Shown: piece after piece, positions 1 through 6,974 of the stretch | How the letters are laid out: every line of letters starts with the position of its first letter | Numbering within the stretch: position 1 is the stretch's first letter | Assembly (NCBI RefSeq): GCF_036404855.1 | Contig: NZ_DASWYS010000268.1 | Location: forward strand, 1-30,980 | Length of the DNA stretch: 30,980 nucleotides | Direction of reading: 5' to 3' | Source: Pelomonas sp036404855 | Lineage (GTDB): Bacteria; Pseudomonadota; Gammaproteobacteria; Burkholderiales; Burkholderiaceae_C | The notes under the pieces: model-generated | What the model was told of the DNA's origin: nothing | Database searches by the model: none | What the model saw: the letters and a program-made list of their open reading frames with translations, nothing else | Translations under genes and position numbers: made by a program

Positions 1-390
1 TCCACGCCCCGCGCCACTTCTGCGGCGTTGCTGCAGAAGCGCGTCGAGGCCGCGATGCTGGAGGGGGCCGGCTATCGGTTCGCGACCATCGTGCGCAGCA
101 TCACGCATCTGCAGCGCCTGCTCGACGCGCGGCCCTTCGCGCAGCACAAGCTGCCCCCGGGCGGCAAGTGCGTCGTGACCTTTCTGCGCGAGCCCGATGC
201 GGTGGCCGAGGTTCAGCTGCCCCTCACGCTGGACGATGCCAGCGTGCTCGAGCGCCGCGGCGGCGAGGTCTTCTGCGTCTACGTGCCCAACGACAAGGGA
301 CCGGCCTTCATGCGGCTGCTGGAGAAGGCCTTCGGCAAGGCCATCACGACGCGTACGCTGGATACCGTGGCCCGCTGCGCCCAGGCCTGA
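1..390 (+). CDS. DUF1697 family protein, C-terminal part
   Basis: The reading frame is open from base 1 and ends with TGA at 388-390, so the gene begins outside the window and only about 129 residues are visible. The pattern of a helix-rich start, then a VVR-S-x-L type strand, a DARPF segment, and a late strand ending VYVPND resembles the C-terminal half of DUF1697 proteins, which are usually about 180 residues and of unknown function. An internal ATG at 52 and a TTG at 28 exist but are not needed as starts, because the upstream frame stays open and fits the family. It converges with the leftward ABC ATPase gene, with only 13 bases between the two stop codons. Family assignment is by recognition of sequence pattern and is moderately sure. 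Confidence 0.7.
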   Translation, partial: STPRATSAALLQKRVEAAMLEGAGYRFATIVRSITHLQRLLDARPFAQHKLPPGGKCVVTFLREPDAVAEVQLPLTLDDASVLERRGGEVFCVYVPNDKGPAFMRLLEKAFGKAITTRTLDTVARCAQA

Positions 391-403
391 CAAGCTGCTG
401 CGC

Positions 404-1708
404 TCAGTCCTCGCCGGCCTCAGGCAGGTGGATCAGCCCGGTGTGGAAGTCGTACTCGAAGACCTCGCCATAACGCGCCCATTCGATGGCGACGCGCAGC
501 ACACGCTCGGCCTCGGCCGTGTCCATGCTGTCCATCAGCAGTTTCAGGAAGGGCTCTTCCTTCAGCTCGCCATGAGCCTCCTGCTCCAGGCTGTGCCGGA
601 TGAAGGCAGCCAGCGGAACATGCGCCAGCAACTGTTGGCCGAAGATCTGGCGACGGAACTCATGGCTGCCCTCGACGTAGCGGTGGCCCAGCGGTGTCAT
701 CAACAGGTCGCCGCCGCTGAGCTGGGCCAGATCCAGGCGGTGCAGTGCATCGGCCAGCGGCAGCACGGCCTCGTCGGTGAGTTCGCTCTCCTCCACCAGC
801 TGCGGCAGGTCGGCGCGACCGTTGAAGGGCTCGTCGGCCAGCAGTTCCAGCAGGCTCTCCATGCGGCCTACCTCGGCCTCGGGCAGGCGGTCGGACAGGT
901 GGGGCCTGGGCGGCTCCTCGGCGGCGCCCGGGACCCCGCCCTGGGGCGTGGCGCTGGTCATCAGCTTGTAGACCTCGTCGATGAGCAGCCGCACCTCGGC
1001 GCTGTCGGCGCGGCGCGGGCGCGGCAGCGTGATGGGCAGCTCGGCGCGCACCCGGCCCGGGTTGCTGGCGAAGATCAGCACGCGGTCGGCCATCATGACG
1101 GCCTCCTCGATGTTGTGCGACACCACCAGCATGGCCTGGGTGGGCATCTGGCCGCCGTCCCACAGCGCCAGGATCTCGTTGCGCAGCCGCTCGCCGGTCA
1201 GCACGTCCAGCGCCGAGAAGGCCTCGTCCATCAGCAGCACGGCCGGCTGCATGACCAGGGCCCGTGCCAGGCCCACGCGCTGGCGCATGCCGCCCGACAG
1301 CTCGCGCGGCAAGGCGCCCTCGAAGCCCGCCAGGCCGATCAATTCGATGGCGGCCGCCGCGCGCTGGGCGCGCTCGGCCGTTCCGACACCGGCCGCCTCC
1401 AGGCCCAGCTCGACGTTCTGCTGCACGGTCAGCCAGGGGAACAACGCGAAGCTCTGGAACACCATGGCGATGCCCTGGGCTGGCCCGAACAGGGGTTGGC
1501 CGCAGTAGTGCACGTCGCCGGCGTCGGCCGGGATCAGGCCGGCCATGATGCGCAGCAGGGTGCTCTTGCCCGAGCCCGACTGGCCCAGCAGCGCAACGAT
1601 CTCGCCCCTGGCCAGCGTGAAGTCCACGCGTTCCAGCACCGTGCGCAGGCTGCCGTCGGCGGACTTGAAGCCTTTGGCGACGTCCTTCAGTTCGATCAAG
1701 CGGTCCAT
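404..1708 (-). CDS. ABC importer ATP-binding protein with AAA-associated C-terminal domain
   Basis: This 434-residue protein is the ATPase of a nitrate/sulfonate/taurine-type ABC importer. Visible motifs are Walker A GQSGSGKST (42-50), a Q-loop Gln (85), signature LSGGMRQR (137-144), Walker B ending in LLMDE (D161, E162) and the switch His198. Residues about 270-430 form an extra acidic, helical region resembling the AAA-associated C-terminal domain often attached to this ATPase type; that identification is from memory of the family. The start is fixed by coupling: the permease stop TGA and this ATG share one base at 1708, so the pair is almost certainly translated together. The same frame stays open far upstream, but that stretch is the antisense-type shadow of the permease. 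No solute-binding protein is adjacent, so the substrate is unknown. Confidence 0.93.
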   Translation of the reverse strand: MDRLIELKDVAKGFKSADGSLRTVLERVDFTLARGEIVALLGQSGSGKSTLLRIMAGLIPADAGDVHYCGQPLFGPAQGIAMVFQSFALFPWLTVQQNVELGLEAAGVGTAERAQRAAAAIELIGLAGFEGALPRELSGGMRQRVGLARALVMQPAVLLMDEAFSALDVLTGERLRNEILALWDGGQMPTQAMLVVSHNIEEAVMMADRVLIFASNPGRVRAELPITLPRPRRADSAEVRLLIDEVYKLMTSATPQGGVPGAAEEPPRPHLSDRLPEAEVGRMESLLELLADEPFNGRADLPQLVEESELTDEAVLPLADALHRLDLAQLSGGDLLMTPLGHRYVEGSHEFRRQIFGQQLLAHVPLAAFIRHSLEQEAHGELKEEPFLKLLMDSMDTAEAERVLRVAIEWARYGEVFEYDFHTGLIHLPEAGED

Positions 1709-3435
1709 CAGAAGTGCATCCTTTCTTCCGCGATGCGGTACAGCCTGCGCCACACCCAGTGGTTGAGCGCCATCACGAACACGCACATGACGCCGATGCC
1801 CAAGGCGATTCGCGGGAAGTCGCCCGCGGTCGTCATTTGCTGGATGTAGCTGCCCAGGCCCGCGGCCTGCAGCTTCGTGTCGCCCCAGGTCACGTACTCG
1901 GCCACGATGCTGGCGTTCCAGGAGCCGCCGCTGGCCGTGATGGCGCCGGTGACGAAGCTCGGGAAGATGGCCGGCAGCAGGTAGCGCCGCCAGGCCAGCC
2001 AGCCCTTGAGCCCCAGGTTCTGAGCGGCCAGGCGCAGCTCGGTCGGGATGGTGGAGGCACCGGCCACGACGTTGAAGAGCAGGTACCACTGCGTGCCAAG
2101 AATGATGAGGGGCGACAGCCACAGGTCGGGGTCGAGCCGGTACTTGACGATGACGAGCACCGCCACGGGGAACACCAGGTTGGACGGGAAGGCGGCGAGG
2201 AACTGCGCGATGGCCTGTACGCGGCCGGCGATGCGCGGGTTCAGGCCGATCCATACGCCGATGGGCACCCAGATCAGCGACGCGACCGCGATCAGCAGCA
2301 GCACGCGCGCCAGCGTGTAGAAGCCGAGGCGAAAGACGTGCGCCGCTTCGCCCCAACCGACCTCGGTGTGGATGAAGCTCACCAGCCGCCAGACGGCGAA
2401 GAGCACGAGGGCGGCGACCACCGCGTCCCAGGCGCGTGCCCACAGTGGGTTGGGTGGGCGGGGCCGGGCGCGGATGGAGCGGCCGTCGTGGCGCAGCTTC
2501 AGCGGCGCGAAGCTGGCGGTGATCCAGCGGCCCGGCCACGTTCCGAGCCTTTGCAGCAGCTCGGTGCGACGCAGCCAGGTCAGCAGCCATGACTGCGGCG
2601 CATGCTCGCTGCCGGACTCCTCGAAGCGGAAGCGGTCGGCCCAGGCCAGCAATGGCCTGAAGAACAGCTGGTCGTACAGCAGGATGCCGATCAGCATGCC
2701 GAGGATGGCCCAGCCGATGGCGCCCAGGTCGCGGGCCTCGATGGCGACGGCGATGTAGGAGCCCACACCGGGCAGCTTGATGTCCTGGCCGGCCACCGAG
2801 ATGGCCTCCGCGGCGACGACGAAGAACCAGCCGCCGCTCATGCTCATCATCATGTTCCACAGCAGGCCTGGCATCGCGAATGGCAGCTCCAGCCGCCAGA
2901 AGCGCTGCCAGCCCGACAGCTGGAAGATGCGCGCCGCTTCCTGCAGCTCGGCAGGCACCGTGCGCAGCGACTGATAGAGGCTGAAGGCCATGTTCCAGGC
3001 CTGCGACGTGAAGATGGCGAACAGTGCTGCCAGTTCCACGCCCAGCAGGTTGCCCGGGAACAGCGCGATGAAGGGCGCAACGGCAATCGCCTGGAAGCCC
3101 AGGATGGGAATGGACTGCAGGATGTCCAGCAGCGGCACCAGCACCTTCTCGGCCGCGCGCACCTTGGCCGCCAGCACGGCGAACACGCAGGCGAACACGA
3201 CTGAGGCCGCGAGCGCGATGAACATGCGCAGCGTCGTGCGCAGCAGGTAGTAGGGCAGGTAGGCGACGTCCAGCGTCAGCGGCAGCGGCTCGCCGAGATG
3301 GAAGGGCCGGGTCATCTGGGAGGCCGCAAGGCCCAGCAGGCTCAGGACGGCCAGAACGAGCGGCAGCAGCGCCCAATCCCAGCGATTGAACGTGGCCTCG
3401 ACGGCGGGGCGGGGGAAGAAGCGGCGGGCGTGCAT
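1708..3435 (-). CDS. ABC importer permease, two fused membrane domains
   Basis: This 575-residue membrane protein contains two binding-protein-dependent transport permease domains in one chain, roughly residues 70-270 and 340-570, joined by a basic hydrophilic linker at about 270-335. Each domain carries the cytoplasmic EAA loop that docks on the ATPase: around 166-190 (EAA then conserved Gly and Pro) and around 467-492 (LAA, Gly, Pro). Most importers of this class use two copies of a single-domain permease, so the fusion supplies the full translocation path. ATG at 3433-3435 is the first start after an in-frame TAG just upstream; no strong ribosome binding site is visible. The stop overlaps the start of the ATPase gene by one base. 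Nitrate, sulfonate or similar small anions are plausible substrates but not shown. Confidence 0.92.
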   Translation of the reverse strand: MHARRFFPRPAVEATFNRWDWALLPLVLAVLSLLGLAASQMTRPFHLGEPLPLTLDVAYLPYYLLRTTLRMFIALAASVVFACVFAVLAAKVRAAEKVLVPLLDILQSIPILGFQAIAVAPFIALFPGNLLGVELAALFAIFTSQAWNMAFSLYQSLRTVPAELQEAARIFQLSGWQRFWRLELPFAMPGLLWNMMMSMSGGWFFVVAAEAISVAGQDIKLPGVGSYIAVAIEARDLGAIGWAILGMLIGILLYDQLFFRPLLAWADRFRFEESGSEHAPQSWLLTWLRRTELLQRLGTWPGRWITASFAPLKLRHDGRSIRARPRPPNPLWARAWDAVVAALVLFAVWRLVSFIHTEVGWGEAAHVFRLGFYTLARVLLLIAVASLIWVPIGVWIGLNPRIAGRVQAIAQFLAAFPSNLVFPVAVLVIVKYRLDPDLWLSPLIILGTQWYLLFNVVAGASTIPTELRLAAQNLGLKGWLAWRRYLLPAIFPSFVTGAITASGGSWNASIVAEYVTWGDTKLQAAGLGSYIQQMTTAGDFPRIALGIGVMCVFVMALNHWVWRRLYRIAEERMHF

Positions 3436-3576
3436 GGTGGGCTGCGCAGGCTAAGAGGCCAGTGTCACCGCAGCATGAAGCTCCGCTGTCGCCAGCCTTG
3501 CGGCGGACTGGCGGGCGACCACGTCCGGTTTCAGATCAGGCGTCTTGAATCCCTAACAGCACAGCTCGTCGCCGTA

Positions 3577-3599
3577 GCTTGCAATTCAGCAGTGCAAGC
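3577..3599. promoter_or_regulatory. Perfect inverted repeat in divergent promoter region
   Basis: GCTTGCA at 3577-3583 and TGCAAGC at 3593-3599 form perfect 7-base arms around a 9-base spacer. It lies in the 259-base gap (3436-3694) between the leftward ABC importer operon and the rightward small Gln/Gly-rich gene, so it could be an operator for either. Nothing else in that gap is recognisable as a gene, and I could not assign confident -35/-10 boxes. Confidence 0.35.
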
Positions 3600-3694
3600 G
3601 GCGCCTTCTCCTACAGGCGCTCACCCCCGGCGGCCTAAGGTTGGCAGTGTGGCAGCGCGCGGTGCGCGGCCTCATCTTCTGTGAAGGAACCCTC

Positions 3695-3907
3695 ATGTCC
3701 AACCCACGTCAATCCGGTGACAAGCAGCCGCACGGCAGTCAGCAGAACATCCAGCAGGGCGGCCAGGGCCGCGACCAGAATCCCGGCCAGCAGAGCCAGT
3801 CCGGTACGGGCCGTGACACCCCGCAGCAGGGCGGTTCGTCCGCCGGCCGCGACCACCAGAGCCCGCAGCCCGGCAAGTCCGGCCAGCAAGGCAGCAAGCA
3901 GCGCTGA
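3695..3907 (+). CDS. Small Gln/Gly/Ser-rich hydrophilic protein
   Basis: This encodes 70 residues made almost entirely of Gln, Gly, Ser, Asn, Pro, Lys, Arg and Asp, with no hydrophobic segment and no Cys, Trp, Leu, Val or Phe. A GRD motif recurs at 25-27, 39-41 and 51-53, suggesting internal duplication of a 12-14 residue unit. The ATG at 3695 is chosen because GAAGGA at 3683-3688 sits 6 bases before it; the frame stays open upstream to 3641 without a comparable site. A strong GC hairpin follows the stop, supporting a real single-gene transcript. Such composition is typical of intrinsically disordered, hydrophilin-like stress proteins, but I do not recognise the family and no function should be assigned. 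Confidence 0.7.
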   Translation: MSNPRQSGDKQPHGSQQNIQQGGQGRDQNPGQQSQSGTGRDTPQQGGSSAGRDHQSPQPGKSGQQGSKQR

Positions 3908-3927
3908 TCTCAGGCGCCGGCATCCTT

Positions 3928-3957
3928 GCCCCGCCCGGCCTGGAGGCCGCGCGGGGC
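3928..3957. terminator. GC-rich hairpin between convergent genes
   Basis: GCCCCGC (3928-3934) pairs with GCGGGGC (3951-3957), and inside it GGCC (3937-3940) pairs with GGCC (3945-3948) around a TGGA loop. It is followed by only a weak T-rich stretch (CTTCGTGTT). It sits between the stop of the small Gln/Gly-rich gene and the stop of ribA, so it probably terminates transcription from both sides. Confidence 0.65.
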
Positions 3958-3965
3958 CTTCGTGT

Positions 3966-4580
3966 TCACTCGAACAGATGGCCCAGGTCGTGGTGGCCCA
4001 TGGACTCGGCCTTGGTCCGCAGATAGCGCTCGTTCTCGGGGCCGGGGCGGGTCAACGAGGCCTCGCGCTCCACCACTTCGATGCCGAACTCGGCCAGCGC
4101 TGCCATCTTCAGCGGGTTGTTGGTCAGCAGCCGGATGCGGTTCACGCCCAGGGCTCGCAGCATGCAGGCGGCGGCGTCGTAGCGGCGCGCGTCAATGGGC
4201 AGGCCCAAGGCGGCATTGGCCTCGATGGTGTCCTTGCCAGCATCCTGCTCGGCATAGGCACGCAGCTTCTGCACCAGGCCGATGCCCCGACCTTCGTGCC
4301 CGCGCATGTAGACGATGGCGCCACGACCTTGGGCGGCGATGCGCTTCATCGCGCTCTCCAACTGGGGCCGGCAGTCGCAGCGCAGCGAGCCGAAGACTTC
4401 GCCCGTCATGCACTCGGAGTGAACGCGCACCAGCGGCGCCTCCTCCCCGGGCTGCCCGGCCAGGTCGCCGAGGCTCAGCACCACATGCTCCTGACCGCTG
4501 TTGCTCTCGCGAAAGCCGTGGATGACGAACTCCCCATAGGGCGTGGGCAGGCGGGTGGAAACGATGTGTTCGATCTTCAT
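3966..4580 (-). CDS. ribA: GTP cyclohydrolase II
   Basis: RibA opens GTP to 2,5-diamino-6-ribosylamino-4-pyrimidinone 5-phosphate, formate and pyrophosphate, the first step of riboflavin synthesis on the GTP branch, in the cytosol. The 204-residue length matches stand-alone enzymes (about 195-200). Zinc ligands C57, C68 and C70 lie in a VHSEC...RCDC context; GHEGRGIGL (94-102) and TNNP (153-156) are the other family hallmarks, and a Tyr at 109 fits the catalytic Tyr. There is no fused RibB domain. The ATG at 4578-4580 gives the expected N-terminus. It is transcribed alone and leftward, divergent from the dienelactone-hydrolase-like gene, with 86 bases between start codons. No FMN riboswitch is recognisable in that gap. 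Confidence 0.96.
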   Translation of the reverse strand: MKIEHIVSTRLPTPYGEFVIHGFRESNSGQEHVVLSLGDLAGQPGEEAPLVRVHSECMTGEVFGSLRCDCRPQLESAMKRIAAQGRGAIVYMRGHEGRGIGLVQKLRAYAEQDAGKDTIEANAALGLPIDARRYDAAACMLRALGVNRIRLLTNNPLKMAALAEFGIEVVEREASLTRPGPENERYLRTKAESMGHHDLGHLFE

Positions 4581-4666
4581 GGCGAGCCCGCATTGTCCCC
4601 CCGCGCGGGAAAACCCGTGGCAAATGCGGCAGGATGGGCCTCCACACCGACCGCAAGGAACTCACC

Positions 4667-5362
4667 ATGGCTCAGAACATCCACTTTCAGCGCCCCGATG
4701 GCGGCCCTCTGTCGGGCTATCTCGCCGAGGCCAACCAGCCGCTGGGTGCGGTGGTGGTCATTCAGGAATGGTGGGGCCTGAACGACCAGATCCGCGGCGT
4801 GGCCGATCGATTCGCCAGCGCCGGCTTCACGGCGCTGGTGCCGGACCTCTACCGCGGCAAGCGCACCGTCGAGGCCGAGGAAGCGCATCACCTGATGACG
4901 GACCTGAACTTCGGCGATGCCGCGTCGCAGGACGTGCGCGGCGCCGTGAACTACCTGAAGGCCCTGAAGCTCGGCAGCGGCAAGGTGGGCGTCACTGGCT
5001 ACTGCATGGGCGGCGCGCTGACGGTGCTGGCCTCGACGCTGGTGCCCGAGGCTGATGCGGCCGTCGTCTGGTACGGCATGCCGCCACTCGCATATGTGGA
5101 CGCTGGCAAGATCAGGATCCCGCTGCAGGCCCACTGGGCCACGCAGGACGAGTTCTTCCCCATTGCGGGCGTCGACGACCTGGAGATCAAGTTCGCCGAA
5201 GCCGGCGTGGCCTACGAAGGCCACCGCTACCTGGCCCACCATGCCTTCGCCAACGAGACTGCCCAGGGGTCGCATCGCATCCCGCAGACCCAGTACGACG
5301 CGGCCTGGGCGCAGCGGGCCTGGGACCGGGCGATGCGGTTCTTTGGCAAGCACGTGGGATGA
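4667..5362 (+). CDS. Dienelactone hydrolase family protein
   Basis: This is a 231-residue cytosolic alpha/beta hydrolase. Classical dienelactone hydrolase cleaves the lactone ring in chlorocatechol degradation. The Cys-Asp-His triad is visible: C113 in GYCMGG, D161 in TQDEFF and H192 in AHHAF; E34 in QEWWG matches the Glu that holds the Cys thiolate in the family. The start at 4667 is preferred over the ATG at 4634 because AAGGA (4655-4659) is correctly spaced and the family begins with a short strand such as QNIHFQR. There are no catechol-degradation genes nearby, so the natural substrate is uncertain and a general carboxylester or lactone hydrolase role is likely. The UDG-like gene follows 99 bases downstream on the same strand. 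Confidence 0.92.
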   Translation: MAQNIHFQRPDGGPLSGYLAEANQPLGAVVVIQEWWGLNDQIRGVADRFASAGFTALVPDLYRGKRTVEAEEAHHLMTDLNFGDAASQDVRGAVNYLKALKLGSGKVGVTGYCMGGALTVLASTLVPEADAAVVWYGMPPLAYVDAGKIRIPLQAHWATQDEFFPIAGVDDLEIKFAEAGVAYEGHRYLAHHAFANETAQGSHRIPQTQYDAAWAQRAWDRAMRFFGKHVG

Positions 5363-5461
5363 GCGGCGCCTGCCGTTTCGTTCGCTGCGACGGGACAGGG
5401 CGGGTCACCCGGAGTTCCTGGGCGTGAGGTCGAGAGCGCCAGGCCGCGCAACGGCATCCGC

Positions 5462-6103
5462 ATGAAGACAGGCGACGCTTCGACCGTGACGCTGCAGTGC
5501 CTGCTCCCCGAGCTGCGCGCCTGCACGGCTTGCGAACCGGCCCTGCCCCTGGGCGCCAAGCCCATCTTCCAGCTCGACTCGCGTGCCCCCATCCTCATTG
5601 CCAGCCAGGCGCCGGGCCGCGTCGCGCACGAAAAGGGCCGCCCCTTTGATGACGCCAGCGGCGATCGCCTTCGTCAGTGGCTGGGTGTGTCGCGCGAGAC
5701 GTTCTACGACCCGACCTGCTTCGCCATCTTTCCGATGGGCCTGTGCTTCCCCGGCAAGGCAGCGTCGGGTGACCTTCCTCCGCGGCGGGAATGCGCGCCG
5801 CTGTGGCGCCAGCGGGTGCTGGCGGCCCTGCCCCAGGTGGGGCTGACCCTGGCCATTGGCCAGTATGCGCTGGCCTGGCATCTGCAGCGCAGGGCTTCGG
5901 TCGATACGCTGGTGGCGGGCTGGCGCGAACACCTTGCGCAGGGCCTGCTGCCGCTGCCCCACCCGAGCCCACGCAACCAGGGCTGGCTGAGGGACCGACC
6001 GTGGTTCGAGGCAGAGCTGTTGCCGGCACTGCGGGAGGCGGTCGCGCAGCGTCTGGGGCCGCCGGCTCGCCGCGGTGCGGTCCGGCAGCCAGAACGCGCG
6101 TGA
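5462..6103 (+). CDS. Uracil-DNA glycosylase superfamily protein
   Basis: This 213-residue protein carries the two signature regions of the uracil-DNA glycosylase superfamily: SQAPG...GRPFDDASG at about 48-67 and LPHPSPRN at 165-172, corresponding to the water-activating/uracil-binding motif and the minor-groove HPS loop. Cysteines at 21 and 24 (CTAC), 95 (GLCFPGK) and 111 (RRECAP) lie where family 4 enzymes place their [4Fe-4S] ligands, so an iron-sulfur cluster is plausible. The motif-1 Gly-Glu of family 4 is replaced by Ser-Gln, which is unusual. Its role would be base-excision repair, but activity is not proven by sequence alone. The start ATG at 5462 has only a weak ribosome binding site. 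The C-terminal 20 residues are a low-complexity basic tail. Confidence 0.85.
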   Translation: MKTGDASTVTLQCLLPELRACTACEPALPLGAKPIFQLDSRAPILIASQAPGRVAHEKGRPFDDASGDRLRQWLGVSRETFYDPTCFAIFPMGLCFPGKAASGDLPPRRECAPLWRQRVLAALPQVGLTLAIGQYALAWHLQRRASVDTLVAGWREHLAQGLLPLPHPSPRNQGWLRDRPWFEAELLPALREAVAQRLGPPARRGAVRQPERA

Positions 6104-6263
6104 CCGCGCATCCCTAGACTTGTGGAGCGCCTGCGGCCGCAGGTCGGGAAGAGCCCGGATAGGCGCGCTGCCGATCCGAACGACCATGTGCATGCCCCCG
6201 GGCGTGCCCGGTCCCGTCCGGCGCCGCGCGGGGCTTTCCGGCGTTTTCACGCAAGGACCTGAA

Positions 6264-6974
6264 GTGAGAAAACTCCAAAAGCTGAGAGAGTTCTGGAGGG
6301 CCTCTGTCGCCAGCATCTCCATTTTGCTGGGCATGGTGGTGCATCGCTTCGTGGAGACCATCCCGCTGGAAATCCAATTCGTCGTCGGTCTACTGGCGGT
6401 CGGCCTGATCATCCACCTTTCCGAGATCGTGCTGACGGCCTTGATCGACAGCGCCCCGAGTCTGCGCCGCGCCATCCTGGGTGACCGCTTCGTCGAAGGC
6501 ATCTGGGTGGAGGTGGTCCACGACCAGCCCGAGGGCGAGCGTGCCAAAGTCAAGTACGGCGCACTCCTGAGCATCACGTTTTCCGATGGCGAACTGGCCA
6601 TCGCCGGCGATGTCTACGACGCCGAGGGAGGCACCCCGCTCGGGGCTTTCAGTTCCAGGCGTGTGGTCTTCGAGGACGAGTTCTCGTACGTCTACGACCA
6701 GATCGTCCGCACGCAGATTTCCATGCGGCAGGTGGGTTTCGGCCTCTTGTTCTTTGGCAAGGGGACCGGACGCCCCATCACGTTCAACGGCTACTTCGTC
6801 GATCCGAACTTTCCGAGGCCGTTGGGCGTCTATGGCAAGAGGCTGGATGACAAGCTGGTGGCGACGCTGAAGGCAGACGACAAGGCGAAACGCGCGCAGG
6901 TCATGAATTTCGTCAAGGAATACAAGGAGACCGTCACACCGGCGGCGCGGCCGGGCCCGCCGGATCAGGCATAG
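6264..6974 (+). CDS. Two-TM, beta-rich membrane protein (Cap15-like architecture)
   Basis: I chose the GTG at 6264, which has AAGGA (6253-6257) six bases ahead; longer in-frame starts (ATG 6186 and earlier) would add a Pro/Arg-rich stretch unlike protein. The 236-residue product has two close transmembrane helices, about 13-31 and 36-61, then a cytosolic domain (about 75-205) of predicted alternating beta strands, including GIWVEVV with W81, SSRRVVF, TFNGYFVD and LGVYGKRLDD. This two-helix plus beta-barrel layout resembles the S-2TMbeta (Cap15) effector of CBASS defence, but the resemblance is architectural and was judged by eye. No CD-NTase or other defence gene is nearby. Its stop overlaps the stop of the convergent diguanylate cyclase by 10 bases. 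Function unknown. Confidence 0.8.
   Translation: MRKLQKLREFWRASVASISILLGMVVHRFVETIPLEIQFVVGLLAVGLIIHLSEIVLTALIDSAPSLRRAILGDRFVEGIWVEVVHDQPEGERAKVKYGALLSITFSDGELAIAGDVYDAEGGTPLGAFSSRRVVFEDEFSYVYDQIVRTQISMRQVGFGLLFFGKGTGRPITFNGYFVDPNFPRPLGVYGKRLDDKLVATLKADDKAKRAQVMNFVKEYKETVTPAARPGPPDQA

Noticed and set aside
197..1849. Plus-strand 550-codon frame across the end of the DUF1697 gene and the ABC ATPase.
   Set aside because: Gln/His/Ala-rich antisense-type sequence with no motif; it is opposite a clear ATPase with all catalytic motifs.
404..3376. A single 990-codon leftward frame that could suggest a permease-ATPase fusion.
   Set aside because: Its first half is out of frame with the real permease and has no transport motifs; the ATPase begins at 1708, one base overlapping the permease stop.
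6264..6974. A complete CBASS or other anti-phage defence operon around the Cap15-like protein.
   Set aside because: The neighbours (dienelactone hydrolase, UDG-like protein, diguanylate cyclase with GGEEF) include no CD-NTase, Cap2/Cap3 or nuclease, so only an orphan resemblance can be claimed.
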